Below are positions 9,484 to 18,783 of a stretch of DNA of 64,000 nt, one piece after another; position 1 is the first letter of the stretch; every line of letters starts with the position of its first letter. Origin of the DNA: Bacteroides sp. 214 (GTDB lineage: Bacteria > Bacteroidota > Bacteroidia > Bacteroidales > Bacteroidaceae); contig NZ_QVML01000005.1 of the NCBI RefSeq assembly GCF_010501015.1, positions 47,128 through 111,127 of the forward strand, written 5' to 3'. The translations under genes and the position numbers were made by a program. The notes beneath the pieces were generated by a model. It saw nothing but the letters and a program-made list of their open reading frames with translations. It did not search any database and was not told where the DNA came from.

Positions 9484-11127
9484 ATGAAGATGAAGAAAAT
9501 TGTTTTATCTGTGGCTGTGATATTTGCAGCTTTGGCGAATACTTTCGCTTGTACAAATCTTATTGTGGGCAAAGGTGCGTCAACCGATGGCTCTACAATC
9601 GTTTCTTATTCGGCAGACTCTTACGGATTGTTTGGTGAACTTTACCACTATCCCGCTGCAACATACCCCAAAGGGACGATGTTAGATGTGTACGAATGGG
9701 ATACTAATAAATATCTTGGGCAAATAGAGCAAGCGCGCCAAACCTATAATGTAGTTGGAAATATCAATGAATATCAGTTGACTATTGCGGAAACGACCTT
9801 TGGTGGACGTGAAGAATTGGTAGATACTTTGGGTATTATGGATTACGGTAGTCTTATCTATATAGCTTTGCAACGTTCGCGTACAGCTCGCGAAGCTATT
9901 AAAACAATGACCGATCTTGTGCAACAATATGGCTATTACAGTAGTGGAGAATCTTTTACCATTGCCGACCCTAATGAGATATGGATCATGGAGATGATTG
10001 GTAAAGGACCCGGTATACGTGGAGCGGTTTGGGTAGCAGTTCGCATTCCCGACGATTGCGTTTCGGCACATGCCAATCAGGCACGTATCCATACCTTTAA
10101 TATGGACGATAAGAATAATTGTCTTTGCTCACCCGACGTTATCTCTTTTGCACGCGAAAAAGGTTATTTTAGTGGTGTGAACAAAGATTTTAGTTTTGCC
10201 AAAGCGTATGCTCCACTCGATTTTGGTGCACGTAGGTATTGCGAAGCACGTGTGTGGAGTTTCTTTAATATGGTGACCGATCGGGGCAATGAGTTCTTAC
10301 CTTATATATTAGGTGAAACTGACGAACCGATGCCACTTTACCTCAAAGCCAACAAAAAACTCTCTGTAGCAGATGTGCGCGATTGTATGCGCGACCATTA
10401 TGAAGGAACAGCGTTGGATATAACCAATGATTTTGGCGCAGGTCCATACAAAATGCCATATCGCCTCTCTCCATTAAGCTTCAAGGTTAATGACGAATCG
10501 TACTTTAACGAGCGTCCCATCTCTACACAACAATCGGGTTTCGTATTTGTCTCTCAGATGAGGTCTAATATGCCCGATGCTATAGGTGGTGTACTTTGGT
10601 TTACATTGGATGATGCCAATATGGGTGTGTTCACTCCTGTGTATTGCTGTACTACTAAAGTTCCGGATAGCTATGCTGCCAATGGAGCCGACTATATCAC
10701 CCTCTCATGGGATAATGGTTTCTGGATTTACAACTGGGTATCCAATATGGTTTATCCACGCTATAACCTGATGATTGATGATCTTAAAGCCACCCAGAAG
10801 GAACTGGAAGATAACTTCACGTTCATGCAACCTTCAATAGAAGAGATGGCAGCCAAACTATATGCCAAGAATCCGGAAGAGGCAGTGAAATTCCTTACCG
10901 ACTATACCGGCATGACAGCCAACAATACCATTAGTACATGGAAAAAGTTGGGCGAGTTTCTTGTGGTAAAGTACAATGATGGTGTAGTAAAGCGTGTAAA
11001 GAACGGACAGTTTGAACGTAACTCTATCGGACAGGCGGCAACGGTTATTCGTCCGGGATACCCGAAAGAGTTTCTCGAAGAATATGTGAAACAAACCGGA
11101 GACAGATATAAAATGCCTACCGAATAA
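9484..11127 (+). CDS. C69 family dipeptidase (secreted)
   Basis: N-terminal-nucleophile hydrolase of 547 residues, peptidase family C69 (PepD/U34 type), expected to cut dipeptides outside the cytosol. The first 22 residues act as signal and propeptide. The residue exposed after cleavage is Cys23 in ACTNLIVGKGASTDGST, which matches the family catalytic cysteine. The following segments, including VSAHANQARI, are typical. It sits between a peptidoglycan peptidase and a phosphohexomutase with short gaps, so the three may be one transcript ending at the terminator near 12924. Confidence 0.9.
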   Translation: MKMKKIVLSVAVIFAALANTFACTNLIVGKGASTDGSTIVSYSADSYGLFGELYHYPAATYPKGTMLDVYEWDTNKYLGQIEQARQTYNVVGNINEYQLTIAETTFGGREELVDTLGIMDYGSLIYIALQRSRTAREAIKTMTDLVQQYGYYSSGESFTIADPNEIWIMEMIGKGPGIRGAVWVAVRIPDDCVSAHANQARIHTFNMDDKNNCLCSPDVISFAREKGYFSGVNKDFSFAKAYAPLDFGARRYCEARVWSFFNMVTDRGNEFLPYILGETDEPMPLYLKANKKLSVADVRDCMRDHYEGTALDITNDFGAGPYKMPYRLSPLSFKVNDESYFNERPISTQQSGFVFVSQMRSNMPDAIGGVLWFTLDDANMGVFTPVYCCTTKVPDSYAANGADYITLSWDNGFWIYNWVSNMVYPRYNLMIDDLKATQKELEDNFTFMQPSIEEMAAKLYAKNPEEAVKFLTDYTGMTANNTISTWKKLGEFLVVKYNDGVVKRVKNGQFERNSIGQAATVIRPGYPKEFLEEYVKQTGDRYKMPTE

Positions 11128-11153
11128 GTATAAATACCTAAAATAAAACGAAT

Positions 11154-12899
11154 ATGGAAAATCAGGAACTAATAAAGCAGGTAACTGAAAAGGCCAACAA
11201 ATGGCTTACACCGGCATACGATGCCGAAACTCAAGCAGCAATCAAAAAAATGCTTGAGAGTGAGGATAAAACCGAGTTGATAGAGTCTTTCTATAAAGAC
11301 TTGGAATTTGGAACAGGTGGACTACGCGGTATTATGGGTGTAGGAAGCAACCGGATGAATATTTATACCGTTGGTGCAGCTACACAAGGATTATCGAACT
11401 ACCTCAATGCTAATTTCAAAGACTTACCACAAATCTCTGTGGTAATTGGTCACGACTGCCGTAACAATAGCCGTAAATTTGCTGAGATATCCGCGAATAT
11501 TTTCTCGGCAAACGGCATTAAAGTATATCTTTTTGAAGCACTTCGTCCCACACCCGAAATATCTTTCGCTATACGCGAGCTCAAATGTCAAAGTGGTATT
11601 ATCCTTACCGCATCGCACAATCCAAAGGAATACAATGGCTATAAAGCTTATTGGGATGATGGCGCGCAAGTATTGGCACCACATGATACGGGTATCATCG
11701 ATGAGGTGAATAAAATAGCCAATGCTTCGGATATCAAGTTTGAAGGTAGCCCGGCATTAATCGAAGTTATAGGCGAAAAGGTGGATGAGTTATTCTTGAA
11801 TGCTGTAAAAACAGTTTCACTCAATCCGGAAGCAATTAAGCGTCAGCACGATATGAAGATTGTTTATACGCCTATTCATGGAACAGGTATTACGCTTGTG
11901 CCGAGAGCACTAAAGATGTGGGGTTTTACCAACATTATCAACGTGCCCGAACAGGATGTAATTAGCGGAGATTTCCCAACAGTAAAATCGCCTAATCCCG
12001 AGGAACCTGCTGCACTATCTATGGCAATTGAAAAGGCCAAAGCTACCGATGCAGAATTGGTAATGGCAAGCGACCCCGACGCCGACCGTGTAGGTATTGC
12101 CTGCAAAAACGAAAAAGGCGAGTGGGTACTTATCAACGGTAATCAAACCTGTATGATGTATCTTTATTACATCCTTACACAATACAAGGCATTAGGCAAA
12201 ATCAAGGGTAATGAGTTCTGTGTAAAGACTATTGTTACTACTGAATTAATTAAGAAAATAGCAGATAAGAACAACGTAGAAATGCTTGATTGCTACACCG
12301 GCTTCAAATGGATAGCACGCGAAATCCGTATCCTCGAAGGTAAGAAGAAGTATATCGGTGGTGGCGAAGAGAGCTATGGCTTCCTTGCTGCCGACTTTGT
12401 ACGCGATAAAGATGCCGTTTCTGCTTGTTGTCTTATTGCCGAAATTGCAGCATGGGCAAAAGATAACGGTAAGTCACTTTACGAATTGCTGAAGGATATT
12501 TATGTGGAGTATGGTTTCTCTAAAGAGAAAGGAATTAGTGTAGTAAAACCGGGCAAGAGTGGTGCAGATGAGATCAAACAGATGATGACCAACTTCCGCG
12601 CCAATCCTCCTAAAGAAATTGCAGGCTCTAAAGTAGTGTGCACTAAGGATTACCAAACGCTGAAGCAAACCGATGCCGCAGGAAAGGTAACTGACTTGGA
12701 TATGCCCGATACATCGAACGTGCTACAATACTTCACCGAAGACGAAACGAAAGTATCTGTTCGTCCGTCGGGAACCGAACCGAAGATTAAGTTCTATGTA
12801 GAGGTGAAAGGTGAACTTTGCTGTCGCGAAAACTATGACGTAGCCAATGCTGCTGCCGATGTAAAGATTCAGGCAGTACTTAAGTCGCTAGGCGTTTAG
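11154..12899 (+). CDS. Phosphoglucomutase/phosphomannomutase (alpha-D-phosphohexomutase)
   Basis: Interconverts hexose 1- and 6-phosphates in the cytosol. The 581-residue protein is in the long PgcA/PGM2-like subgroup. It shows the phosphoserine loop TASHNPKEYNG (Ser154), the Mg2+ loop DPDADRVGI (from Asp307), the sugar-binding GGGEESYGF and the C-terminal phosphate loop RPSGTEPKIKFY. It begins 26 nt after the C69 peptidase stop and is followed by a strong terminator. Confidence 0.95.
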   Translation: MENQELIKQVTEKANKWLTPAYDAETQAAIKKMLESEDKTELIESFYKDLEFGTGGLRGIMGVGSNRMNIYTVGAATQGLSNYLNANFKDLPQISVVIGHDCRNNSRKFAEISANIFSANGIKVYLFEALRPTPEISFAIRELKCQSGIILTASHNPKEYNGYKAYWDDGAQVLAPHDTGIIDEVNKIANASDIKFEGSPALIEVIGEKVDELFLNAVKTVSLNPEAIKRQHDMKIVYTPIHGTGITLVPRALKMWGFTNIINVPEQDVISGDFPTVKSPNPEEPAALSMAIEKAKATDAELVMASDPDADRVGIACKNEKGEWVLINGNQTCMMYLYYILTQYKALGKIKGNEFCVKTIVTTELIKKIADKNNVEMLDCYTGFKWIAREIRILEGKKKYIGGGEESYGFLAADFVRDKDAVSACCLIAEIAAWAKDNGKSLYELLKDIYVEYGFSKEKGISVVKPGKSGADEIKQMMTNFRANPPKEIAGSKVVCTKDYQTLKQTDAAGKVTDLDMPDTSNVLQYFTEDETKVSVRPSGTEPKIKFYVEVKGELCCRENYDVANAAADVKIQAVLKSLGV

Positions 12900-12923
12900 T
12901 CTCGTAAAACTTATAGTTGTTAT

Positions 12924-12960
12924 AAAAAGAGCTTTTGGATGTTTTTCAAAAGCTCTTTTT
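12924..12960 (+). terminator. Rho-independent terminator after the phosphohexomutase
   Basis: The arms AAAAAGAGCTTTTG and CAAAAGCTCTTTTT pair perfectly over 14 bp around a 9-nt loop and end in a T-tract. The A-tract on the other side makes it usable in both directions. Confidence 0.9.
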
Positions 12961-12968
12961 GTGAGAGG

Positions 12969-13212
12969 CTAATTGTAGATAACTAATCGTATTTCTCCAT
13001 GACCACGAAACTTTTCACTGTAATACATGTGAACCTTTATTCCTTTATTGCTTATCCATGATAGTTCATAACGAGCATCATAGCTTTTCTTCTTCTTTGT
13101 CTTGAAAGCGTTGTGTGGTTGCTGTATTCTTTTGGGAAGAAAAAGGATTTACTTCGATTTGTTGTGAGGAAGTGCTATCTTTGTGGGATACGTGTTTCGG
13201 ATAATGATTGCG
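12969..13212 (-). pseudogene. Frameshifted coding remnant, unknown function
   Basis: On the minus strand one frame reads without stop from about 13212 to 13092 (PKHVSHKDSTSSQQIEV...) and then hits a stop. The adjacent frame continues from about 13150 to a stop at 12969 (...SYDARYELSWISNKGIKV and ...EKFRGHGEIRLVIYN). The switch falls near an A-rich stretch, consistent with a frameshift, and no start codon is visible. The composition looks protein-like, but I recognise no family. The rest of the gap up to 13309 holds nothing else I can identify. Confidence 0.3.
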
Positions 13213-13308
13213 TATATATATGAATTAGTGGCAATGCGTGGTCGATGCTATAGTGGGGAAACAAGGCGGATGTAGAAATGCAAGTATGAAAAGTGAATAT
13301 ATAACTTT

Positions 13309-13977
13309 ATGCAAATGGAAACATTTATTTTAATTGGAATCTTTGTTGTATTTATTGTTTTGTTGATAAATCTACCTGTTTTTGTAATTATGCTAATTGC
13401 AAAAACAAATAAAGTAAAATTATCATATAGGGAGGCTTTGAAATTGTATAGATGTAAAGTTGCTGATAAATCGTTCTTAAAGTCGGTTGCAAAGTTTCAA
13501 GAGAAAAACATTCCCGTTTCGGTAGCAATGTTGGTTGCACACAAACTATCGGGTGGAAATTTGGAGAATTGTGTTGAGGGGCTTATTTACGCAAAAGAAA
13601 ACAATTTGGAAACCGACTTTCTTTCAGTTTCAGCATTCGATTTAGCAGGAAAGAATGTAAAAGAATCATTTTTGGATGCAAATCAAGTTTATGAGATAAA
13701 ATTGCGTGATTTGACAAATGGCAAAATCTCAATTGATTATTTTGTTAATTATAAGTATGAGTTTCCGAGCGTTTTTGTAGAAAAGGATTGCGAAAAAGTA
13801 AAAGATAAAATCGAGGGAAAATTAGGTACATTTCTTGAATCTTGGAACAATACTAACACATTTGAAACGGAAGAAATGATACGAAAAAACATCTTGAATA
13901 CTGATTTCTGGGAAGGAAATCTGAGAATAGTTTTAATCTCTCAAAAAATTATTATTCGTGAAGAAGTTGAGAAATGA
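13309..13977 (+). CDS. Short FloA-like (flotillin-like, UPF0365) membrane protein
   Basis: 222 residues with one N-terminal transmembrane helix (residues 4-28). The middle part resembles FloA: the pattern (SVAML)VAHKLSGGNLENCVEGLIYAK followed by DLAGKNV corresponds to the FloA segment LEAHYLAGGNV...LIAA...DLAGRDV. FloA proteins are usually near 330 residues, and the long Glu/Ala-rich C-terminal part is absent here, replaced by about 100 unrelated residues. The gene is more AT-rich than its neighbours and lies in an accessory patch. ATG at 13315 is an equally possible start. The family assignment rests on motif similarity only. Confidence 0.5.
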   Translation: MQMETFILIGIFVVFIVLLINLPVFVIMLIAKTNKVKLSYREALKLYRCKVADKSFLKSVAKFQEKNIPVSVAMLVAHKLSGGNLENCVEGLIYAKENNLETDFLSVSAFDLAGKNVKESFLDANQVYEIKLRDLTNGKISIDYFVNYKYEFPSVFVEKDCEKVKDKIEGKLGTFLESWNNTNTFETEEMIRKNILNTDFWEGNLRIVLISQKIIIREEVEK

Positions 13978-14012
13978 TTGAATTTGTTGAAAAACATAAA
14001 AACAAATAGGAC

Positions 14013-14330
14013 ATGAATAAGTGGAAAATAGCGTTTTGGGTATGTTTGACTATTTTGATAACAGTAACTATATTCTCGGTACATTCGATTATTGATCAAG
14101 GGGTAACATTGACGTATCTAAAAGATGGATACACTGATACTGAAAATGACCTAGATCTACTAATTGAATTTATTAATAAGACTGATTTAACTAAACTACA
14201 AATTGAAGCGGAACTCAAAGATCACAAACTTGTCGAATACATAGACTTCCAATCGGATACAGTTTCGCTTGATAGAGTTTTACTAATATTCGAGGACGGA
14301 AAAATAAAAAGAGTAATTAAGCAATGGTAA
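14013..14330 (+). CDS. Small single-pass membrane protein, unknown function
   Basis: 105 residues with an N-terminal transmembrane helix (residues 5-25) and a soluble, acidic C-terminal domain (DTENDLDLLIEFINKTDLTK onward) ending in a short beta-like segment. I do not recognise the family. It follows the FloA-like gene by 35 nt on the same strand, shares its AT-rich codon use, and may be co-transcribed. Confidence 0.6.
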   Translation: MNKWKIAFWVCLTILITVTIFSVHSIIDQGVTLTYLKDGYTDTENDLDLLIEFINKTDLTKLQIEAELKDHKLVEYIDFQSDTVSLDRVLLIFEDGKIKRVIKQW

Positions 14331-14483
14331 ATATACCTTCCAAATGTACTTTTACCAAATAGGTCTTCACCTTCACATATCGCTGTAAGTTTATGATGGT
14401 GAGTAAGTTACGTGTGAAGACCCCTTGTTTTATCCTTCACAGGGTCTTCACAAGCAATTTTCTGACTGTTTTTGTGGTAAGAA

Positions 14484-14540
14484 AACACTGAGAAACAGGT
14501 CGGAAACCAGTCAGAAGTGAAGCAAAAACCAGTCAAAAAA
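14484..14540. repeat. 22-nt-period array, CACTGA/CAGTCA family
   Basis: CACTGA at 14486, CAGTCA at 14508 and CAGTCA at 14530 are each exactly 22 nt apart and flanked by A-rich sequence (AAAACACTGAGAA, GAAACCAGTCAGAA). It lies in the 429-nt gap between convergent genes. Upstream, GGTCTTCAC and GTGAAGACC copies (about 14362-14450) form further short inverted repeats. Confidence 0.6.
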
Positions 14541-14563
14541 GAGATTGCTTAAAAGTGTGTGTT

Positions 14564-14690
14564 GTCAGCCATAGTTTCATTGATTGTCCGCCTATGGCTC
14601 ATGCCCCGTCAGCCATAGGCTCATGACCCCGTCAGCCATAGGCAGATGGTTCGTCAGCTTATGGCTCGTGACTGGTCAGACTATGGCAGA
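14564..14690. repeat. 22-nt-period array, GTCAGCCATAGGC family, six units
   Basis: Units begin with GTC at 14564, 14586, 14608, 14631, 14653 and 14675 (steps 22, 22, 23, 22, 22). The core is GCCATAGG in three units and GCCTATGG or TATGGC in the others, so the centre is inverted while the flanks stay in the same orientation. The same family occurs at 28024 and 44065. Confidence 0.85.
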
Positions 14691-14699
14691 ATTAATACA

Positions 14700-14731
14700 A
14701 AGAGCCTGCACATTCTCATGCGCAGGCTCTT
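14700..14731 (-). terminator. Terminator of the hydCBA operon
   Basis: AGAGCCTGC and GCAGGCTCT pair around a 12-nt loop about 30 nt beyond the hydA stop. On the minus strand an A/T-rich stretch beginning TTTGTATTAATT follows. Confidence 0.7.
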
Positions 14732-14759
14732 CTCTCTTACCCTCTCTCTGTAATAGCTA

Positions 14760-16823
14760 TCAACTATTTGTATTGATAAGCTTTCCTATACGATTAATCT
14801 CTTTATAAAGTTCATCTATTACGACTTCGTATGTAGCGTGCTCAATTTGCTTGTCGTTTACACGAACCACAGGGCCTCGGTCGCAACGCTCAAAACAGAA
14901 GGTGGCACGTAGGTCAACCATTTCTTCCTGTCCTTCAAAGCCTACAATATCTTCCAACTTATTCTCTACCACATGCTTAAGCAGGCGCTTGAGCAGCTCT
15001 TGCGAACCGCGTGTAAAGCAGTTGGTGCCTGTGCACACAGCAACGATAATTTTAGGATGCTCGGTATTGCGAATAGAGATAATCTCTTTTTCAATACGTT
15101 TGCGTCCATGATAGTGCGTGTGCAACAGTTCGTGCGCTTTGTGTCCACCCGGTTCGCCAAGGAACTTTTCGTATAGTTCGATAACGTACGGATTGTCTTG
15201 CGACTTATGTAACTGAAGCGCTTTGTCTTCGTTATAAAGCATCTGTGCACGTTTCTCGCGGTAATCGGGGGTGAAGTTTACCGGCTGTCCACCTCCGGCG
15301 ATACAACCACCCGGGCACGACATAACCTCAATTAAATCATAATCCGATTCGCCTTTCTTTGCCATTTCACACAATTTGCGTGCATTGGCAAGTCCATGCG
15401 CTACACCTAATTTCAGGTGGATATCACCCAACGTGAGCTCTACTGTGCGGATGCCTTCTTTACCACGTACTTGCTTGAAATCAAAGTTCTTCAATTTTTC
15501 TCCTGTCAGCTTTTCGTATGCATAGCGCAATACTGCTTCACTAACACCACCTGTATTACCAAAGATTACCCCTGCACCGGTTTTGAAGCCAAGTGGCATA
15601 TCAAAGGATTCGGGTTGCAGTTTCTTTAGCTGAAGACCGGTTTCGTGTATCATTCTGCCCAGCCCTTCGGTAGTTAATACGTGATCAACTTCGGGCACGC
15701 CATCTTTGAAAAATTCACTGCGCTTTGCTTCGAATTTCTTGGCGGTACATGGCATGATAGAAACGATAACGAGTTGCTCGGGTTTGATGTTGAGCAGGGT
15801 AGGGAGTATTTCGCGGGCAACGCTACCAAACATTTGCTGTGGCGATTTGCACGTAGAAAGGTTGTTCAGTAGTTCGGGATAATATTGCTCAGCGAATTTC
15901 ACCCAACTGGGGCAACAAGAGGTAAATAACGGTAACTTTTCACCTTTCAGTTTGCGGGCAATAAATTCAGTTGATTCTTCCAGCACAGTAAGGTCGGCTG
16001 TAAACGAGGTATCATATACTTGGTCGAATCCTAAACGACGCAGTGCTGCTACTATTTGTCCTGTATTTATGGAAGAAGCATCATCCGAACCGGTTGCCTC
16101 ACTCTCTCCTAAGGCTACACGCACAGCAGGTGCCATTTGTGCTACCACATATTTGTTGGGGTCGTGAATGGCTTCCCATACCTCTTCCGTTTCTTGTCGG
16201 GGAACAAGTGCGCCAACAGGGCACACCGATACGCATTGTCCGCAATAAACACACTCTACATCTGCCAAGCTCTTTTGGTAGGCAGGTGCCACACAGGTTT
16301 TAGAACCGCGATTCACAAAGTCAATTGCACCTACCGATTGTATCTCTTTACATACCCGTACGCAGTCTCCGCAAAGAATACATTTGTTGGGGTCGTGAAC
16401 AATACTTCTCGACTTGTTGTCAATCGGTTCGCGTTTGTTGGTTTTCTTAAAACGTACTTCTTGCACACCTAAGCGACGTGTAAGATACTGTAGTTTACAG
16501 TTATTGGAACGTACGCAACTGGGGCAACTCACATCGTGATTGGCAAGTAGTAACTCTAAGTTTATCTTTCGTATTTGGCGTACCTCTTCGGTATTTGTCC
16601 TTACCACCATGCCATCGCGTGGAGTAATGGTACAGGTTGCTTGTATGCCCATTCCTTCTACGTCGCACACGCACAAACGGCAAGCGCCGTATGTACTCAG
16701 ATGTGAGTGATAGCAAAAAGTGGGCAACTCTATATTAGCTTTCCTGATTACTTCAAGAATGTTTCTTTCGTTTTCGATGGGGACGCTTAATCCATCTATA
16801 TTGATATATCCTTTATTTTCCAT
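14760..16823 (-). CDS. hydA: [FeFe] hydrogenase catalytic subunit HydA (HydABC type)
   Basis: Catalytic subunit of a trimeric NAD- and ferredoxin-linked [FeFe] hydrogenase, 687 residues, cytosolic. Domains in order: plant-type [2Fe-2S] (Cys37, 48, 51, 64); His-liganded [4Fe-4S] (His96, Cys100, 103, 109); two [4Fe-4S] sites (CILCGDCVRVC at 147-157, CVYCGQCVSVC at 190-200); H-cluster domain with TSCCPSW (300-306), MPCTAKK (356-362) and SCPGGC (500-505). A thioredoxin-like [2Fe-2S] domain with CTGTNC follows at the C terminus. It lies 16 nt after hydB. This layout is typical of electron-bifurcating enzymes that make H2 from NADH plus reduced ferredoxin, but bifurcation is inferred. Confidence 0.96.
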   Translation of the reverse strand: MENKGYINIDGLSVPIENERNILEVIRKANIELPTFCYHSHLSTYGACRLCVCDVEGMGIQATCTITPRDGMVVRTNTEEVRQIRKINLELLLANHDVSCPSCVRSNNCKLQYLTRRLGVQEVRFKKTNKREPIDNKSRSIVHDPNKCILCGDCVRVCKEIQSVGAIDFVNRGSKTCVAPAYQKSLADVECVYCGQCVSVCPVGALVPRQETEEVWEAIHDPNKYVVAQMAPAVRVALGESEATGSDDASSINTGQIVAALRRLGFDQVYDTSFTADLTVLEESTEFIARKLKGEKLPLFTSCCPSWVKFAEQYYPELLNNLSTCKSPQQMFGSVAREILPTLLNIKPEQLVIVSIMPCTAKKFEAKRSEFFKDGVPEVDHVLTTEGLGRMIHETGLQLKKLQPESFDMPLGFKTGAGVIFGNTGGVSEAVLRYAYEKLTGEKLKNFDFKQVRGKEGIRTVELTLGDIHLKLGVAHGLANARKLCEMAKKGESDYDLIEVMSCPGGCIAGGGQPVNFTPDYREKRAQMLYNEDKALQLHKSQDNPYVIELYEKFLGEPGGHKAHELLHTHYHGRKRIEKEIISIRNTEHPKIIVAVCTGTNCFTRGSQELLKRLLKHVVENKLEDIVGFEGQEEMVDLRATFCFERCDRGPVVRVNDKQIEHATYEVVIDELYKEINRIGKLINTNS

Positions 16824-16839
16824 GATTTAGACTGTTAGC

Positions 16840-18738
16840 TTAAAAACCAATTACCGCATCGAATTTACATGTAGTAGCACAAACACCGCATTTGGTACAT
16901 ACGGTGGAATCTATTACATGCGGCTGTTTTTTCTCTCCACTGATAGCTCCCACGGGGCACTTGCGCGAGCAAGCTGTACAACCGGTGCACTTCTCGGCAT
17001 CGATAAATACATCAGAAAGGGCTTTGCAGTTGTTAGTGGCGCACTTCTTGTTTACGATATGGTCGATATACTCGTCGCGGAAGCGGCTAATGGTGGAGAT
17101 AACCGGACTTGGCGCGGTTTTTCCCAGCCCACAAAGCGAAGCCTTCTTCACTACCTGTGCTACATCTTGCAGCAAGTTAAAGGTTTTTTCGGTGGCTGTT
17201 CCATCAATAATTTCATCGAGCATGGAAAGCATTTGCTTGGTACCTTCACGACAAGGAACACACTTTCCGCAACTTTCGTTCTGGGTAAAGTTCATAAAGA
17301 AACGGGCTATTTGAATCATGCACGATTGTTTATTCATCACTACCATACCGCCCGAGCCAACCATGGCACCGTTCTTTATCAGGTTATCGTAATCGATCTC
17401 AATATTTAAGTGCTCTTCGGTAAGGCAACCACCGGATGGTCCACCAATTTGTACTGCTTTGAATCCTTCATTGGTAATATCTCCATCGTTGTCTGTAACG
17501 CCTCCACCTATATTATATACAATTTCATGCAATGTGGTGCCAAAAGGTACCTCAATCAAACCTGTGTTGGCTACATGTCCTGTCAAGGCGAAAGTCTTTG
17601 TTCCTTTCGATTTTTCAGTACCGTATGCGTTGAACCACGAAGCTCCATTCTTGATAATCAATGGAACAGCGGCAAGTGTTTCTACATTGTTAATAACGGT
17701 AGGTTTGCCAAACAGCCCTTTCTGTGCAGGGAAAGGAGGTTTGGGTTTGGGCATTCCTCGTTTTCCTTCAATAGAGGCAATGAGTGCAGTTTCTTCTCCA
17801 CACACAAAGGCACCTGCGCCTTCCATGATATGAATATGCATGTTGTGACCGCTACCAAATACGTTGTTACCCAACGTTCCCGCCTCCATAGCATCATTAA
17901 TAGCTTTAGTCATACGTTGAATAGCCAATGGATATTCTAAGCGCACATATACGTGTCCTTCGTCGGATCCGATAGCGCGAGCGGCAATCATCATTCCTTC
18001 GAGTATACGGTGTGGGTTGCCTTCCATAAGGCTGCGATCCATAAATGCACCAGGGTCGCCTTCGTCGCCGTTACAGATGACATATTTCTTTGGTCCTGCT
18101 TCCTGCAGAGTAAATTGCCATTTCTTTCCGGTAGGGAATCCGCCACCGCCACGTCCACGCAATCCCGATTCCAGTATTGTCTGGCAAACCTCTTCGGGAG
18201 TCATTTGTGTAAAGGCTTTTTCGGCTGCGAAGTATCCGCCATGAGCGATGTACTCGCGTATGCTGCCCGGGTCGAGGTGCGAACATTCGCCCAGCACCAA
18301 GCGGGTTTGTCTTTTATAGAAAGGTATCTCGGTTTGTCCGCGACTTCGTTGTCCGTCAGCAGGGTTTACATACAGCAGTTCTTCAATGATTTTATCTTTC
18401 AGAACAGTTTCCTCCAATATACGCATTACATTTTCTGGGCGCACCTTGGTGTACATAATTTCGTCGGGAAGGATATTGACCAATGGCCCTTGTCCGCAGA
18501 AACCTTGGCATCCGCTACCGGTAAGTTGGATTACATGGTCATCATCGTGATAATTGGCTTCGAGATCCACAAACTGTTTAAGTCCGGTTACTTCCAATGC
18601 TTTCTCAAAAGCTTCGTACACTTTGAGCGAGCCATTGGCTATACATCCGGTTCCGGCGCATATAATGATACGCTTTTTAACATGTGCGGCAGCTTGGTTA
18701 TAGTCTGCCTGAACTTGTTTAAGATTGATATTGTCCAT
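16840..18738 (-). CDS. hydB: Hydrogenase subunit HydB (NuoF-like, FMN and NADH binding)
   Basis: Flavin subunit of the trimeric hydrogenase, 632 residues. It has an N-terminal thioredoxin-like [2Fe-2S] domain (CAGTGC and GSGCQGFCG), a NuoF core with the NADH/FMN glycine-rich loop GRGGGGFPTGKKW near residue 195 and the CGKCVPCREGTKQ iron-sulfur motif, and two ferredoxin-type [4Fe-4S] motifs at the C terminus (CTGCTACSRKCP and CTKCGVCATTC). It accepts or donates electrons at NAD(H) and passes them to HydA. It is the middle gene of hydC-hydB-hydA. Confidence 0.96.
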   Translation of the reverse strand: MDNINLKQVQADYNQAAAHVKKRIIICAGTGCIANGSLKVYEAFEKALEVTGLKQFVDLEANYHDDDHVIQLTGSGCQGFCGQGPLVNILPDEIMYTKVRPENVMRILEETVLKDKIIEELLYVNPADGQRSRGQTEIPFYKRQTRLVLGECSHLDPGSIREYIAHGGYFAAEKAFTQMTPEEVCQTILESGLRGRGGGGFPTGKKWQFTLQEAGPKKYVICNGDEGDPGAFMDRSLMEGNPHRILEGMMIAARAIGSDEGHVYVRLEYPLAIQRMTKAINDAMEAGTLGNNVFGSGHNMHIHIMEGAGAFVCGEETALIASIEGKRGMPKPKPPFPAQKGLFGKPTVINNVETLAAVPLIIKNGASWFNAYGTEKSKGTKTFALTGHVANTGLIEVPFGTTLHEIVYNIGGGVTDNDGDITNEGFKAVQIGGPSGGCLTEEHLNIEIDYDNLIKNGAMVGSGGMVVMNKQSCMIQIARFFMNFTQNESCGKCVPCREGTKQMLSMLDEIIDGTATEKTFNLLQDVAQVVKKASLCGLGKTAPSPVISTISRFRDEYIDHIVNKKCATNNCKALSDVFIDAEKCTGCTACSRKCPVGAISGEKKQPHVIDSTVCTKCGVCATTCKFDAVIGF

Positions 18739-18783
18739 TTCTTTATTACGTTTTTACCACTTAAGAATAAGGTTGGAACATCG

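Noticed and set aside
14564..14690. Repeat arrays as CRISPR
   Set aside because: The units are degenerate, there are no distinct spacers between identical repeats, the step is only 22 nt and no cas genes are present.
14584..14808. 74-codon plus-strand frame over the repeats after hydA
   Set aside because: It is made of repeat units and a terminator, and overlaps the end of hydA.
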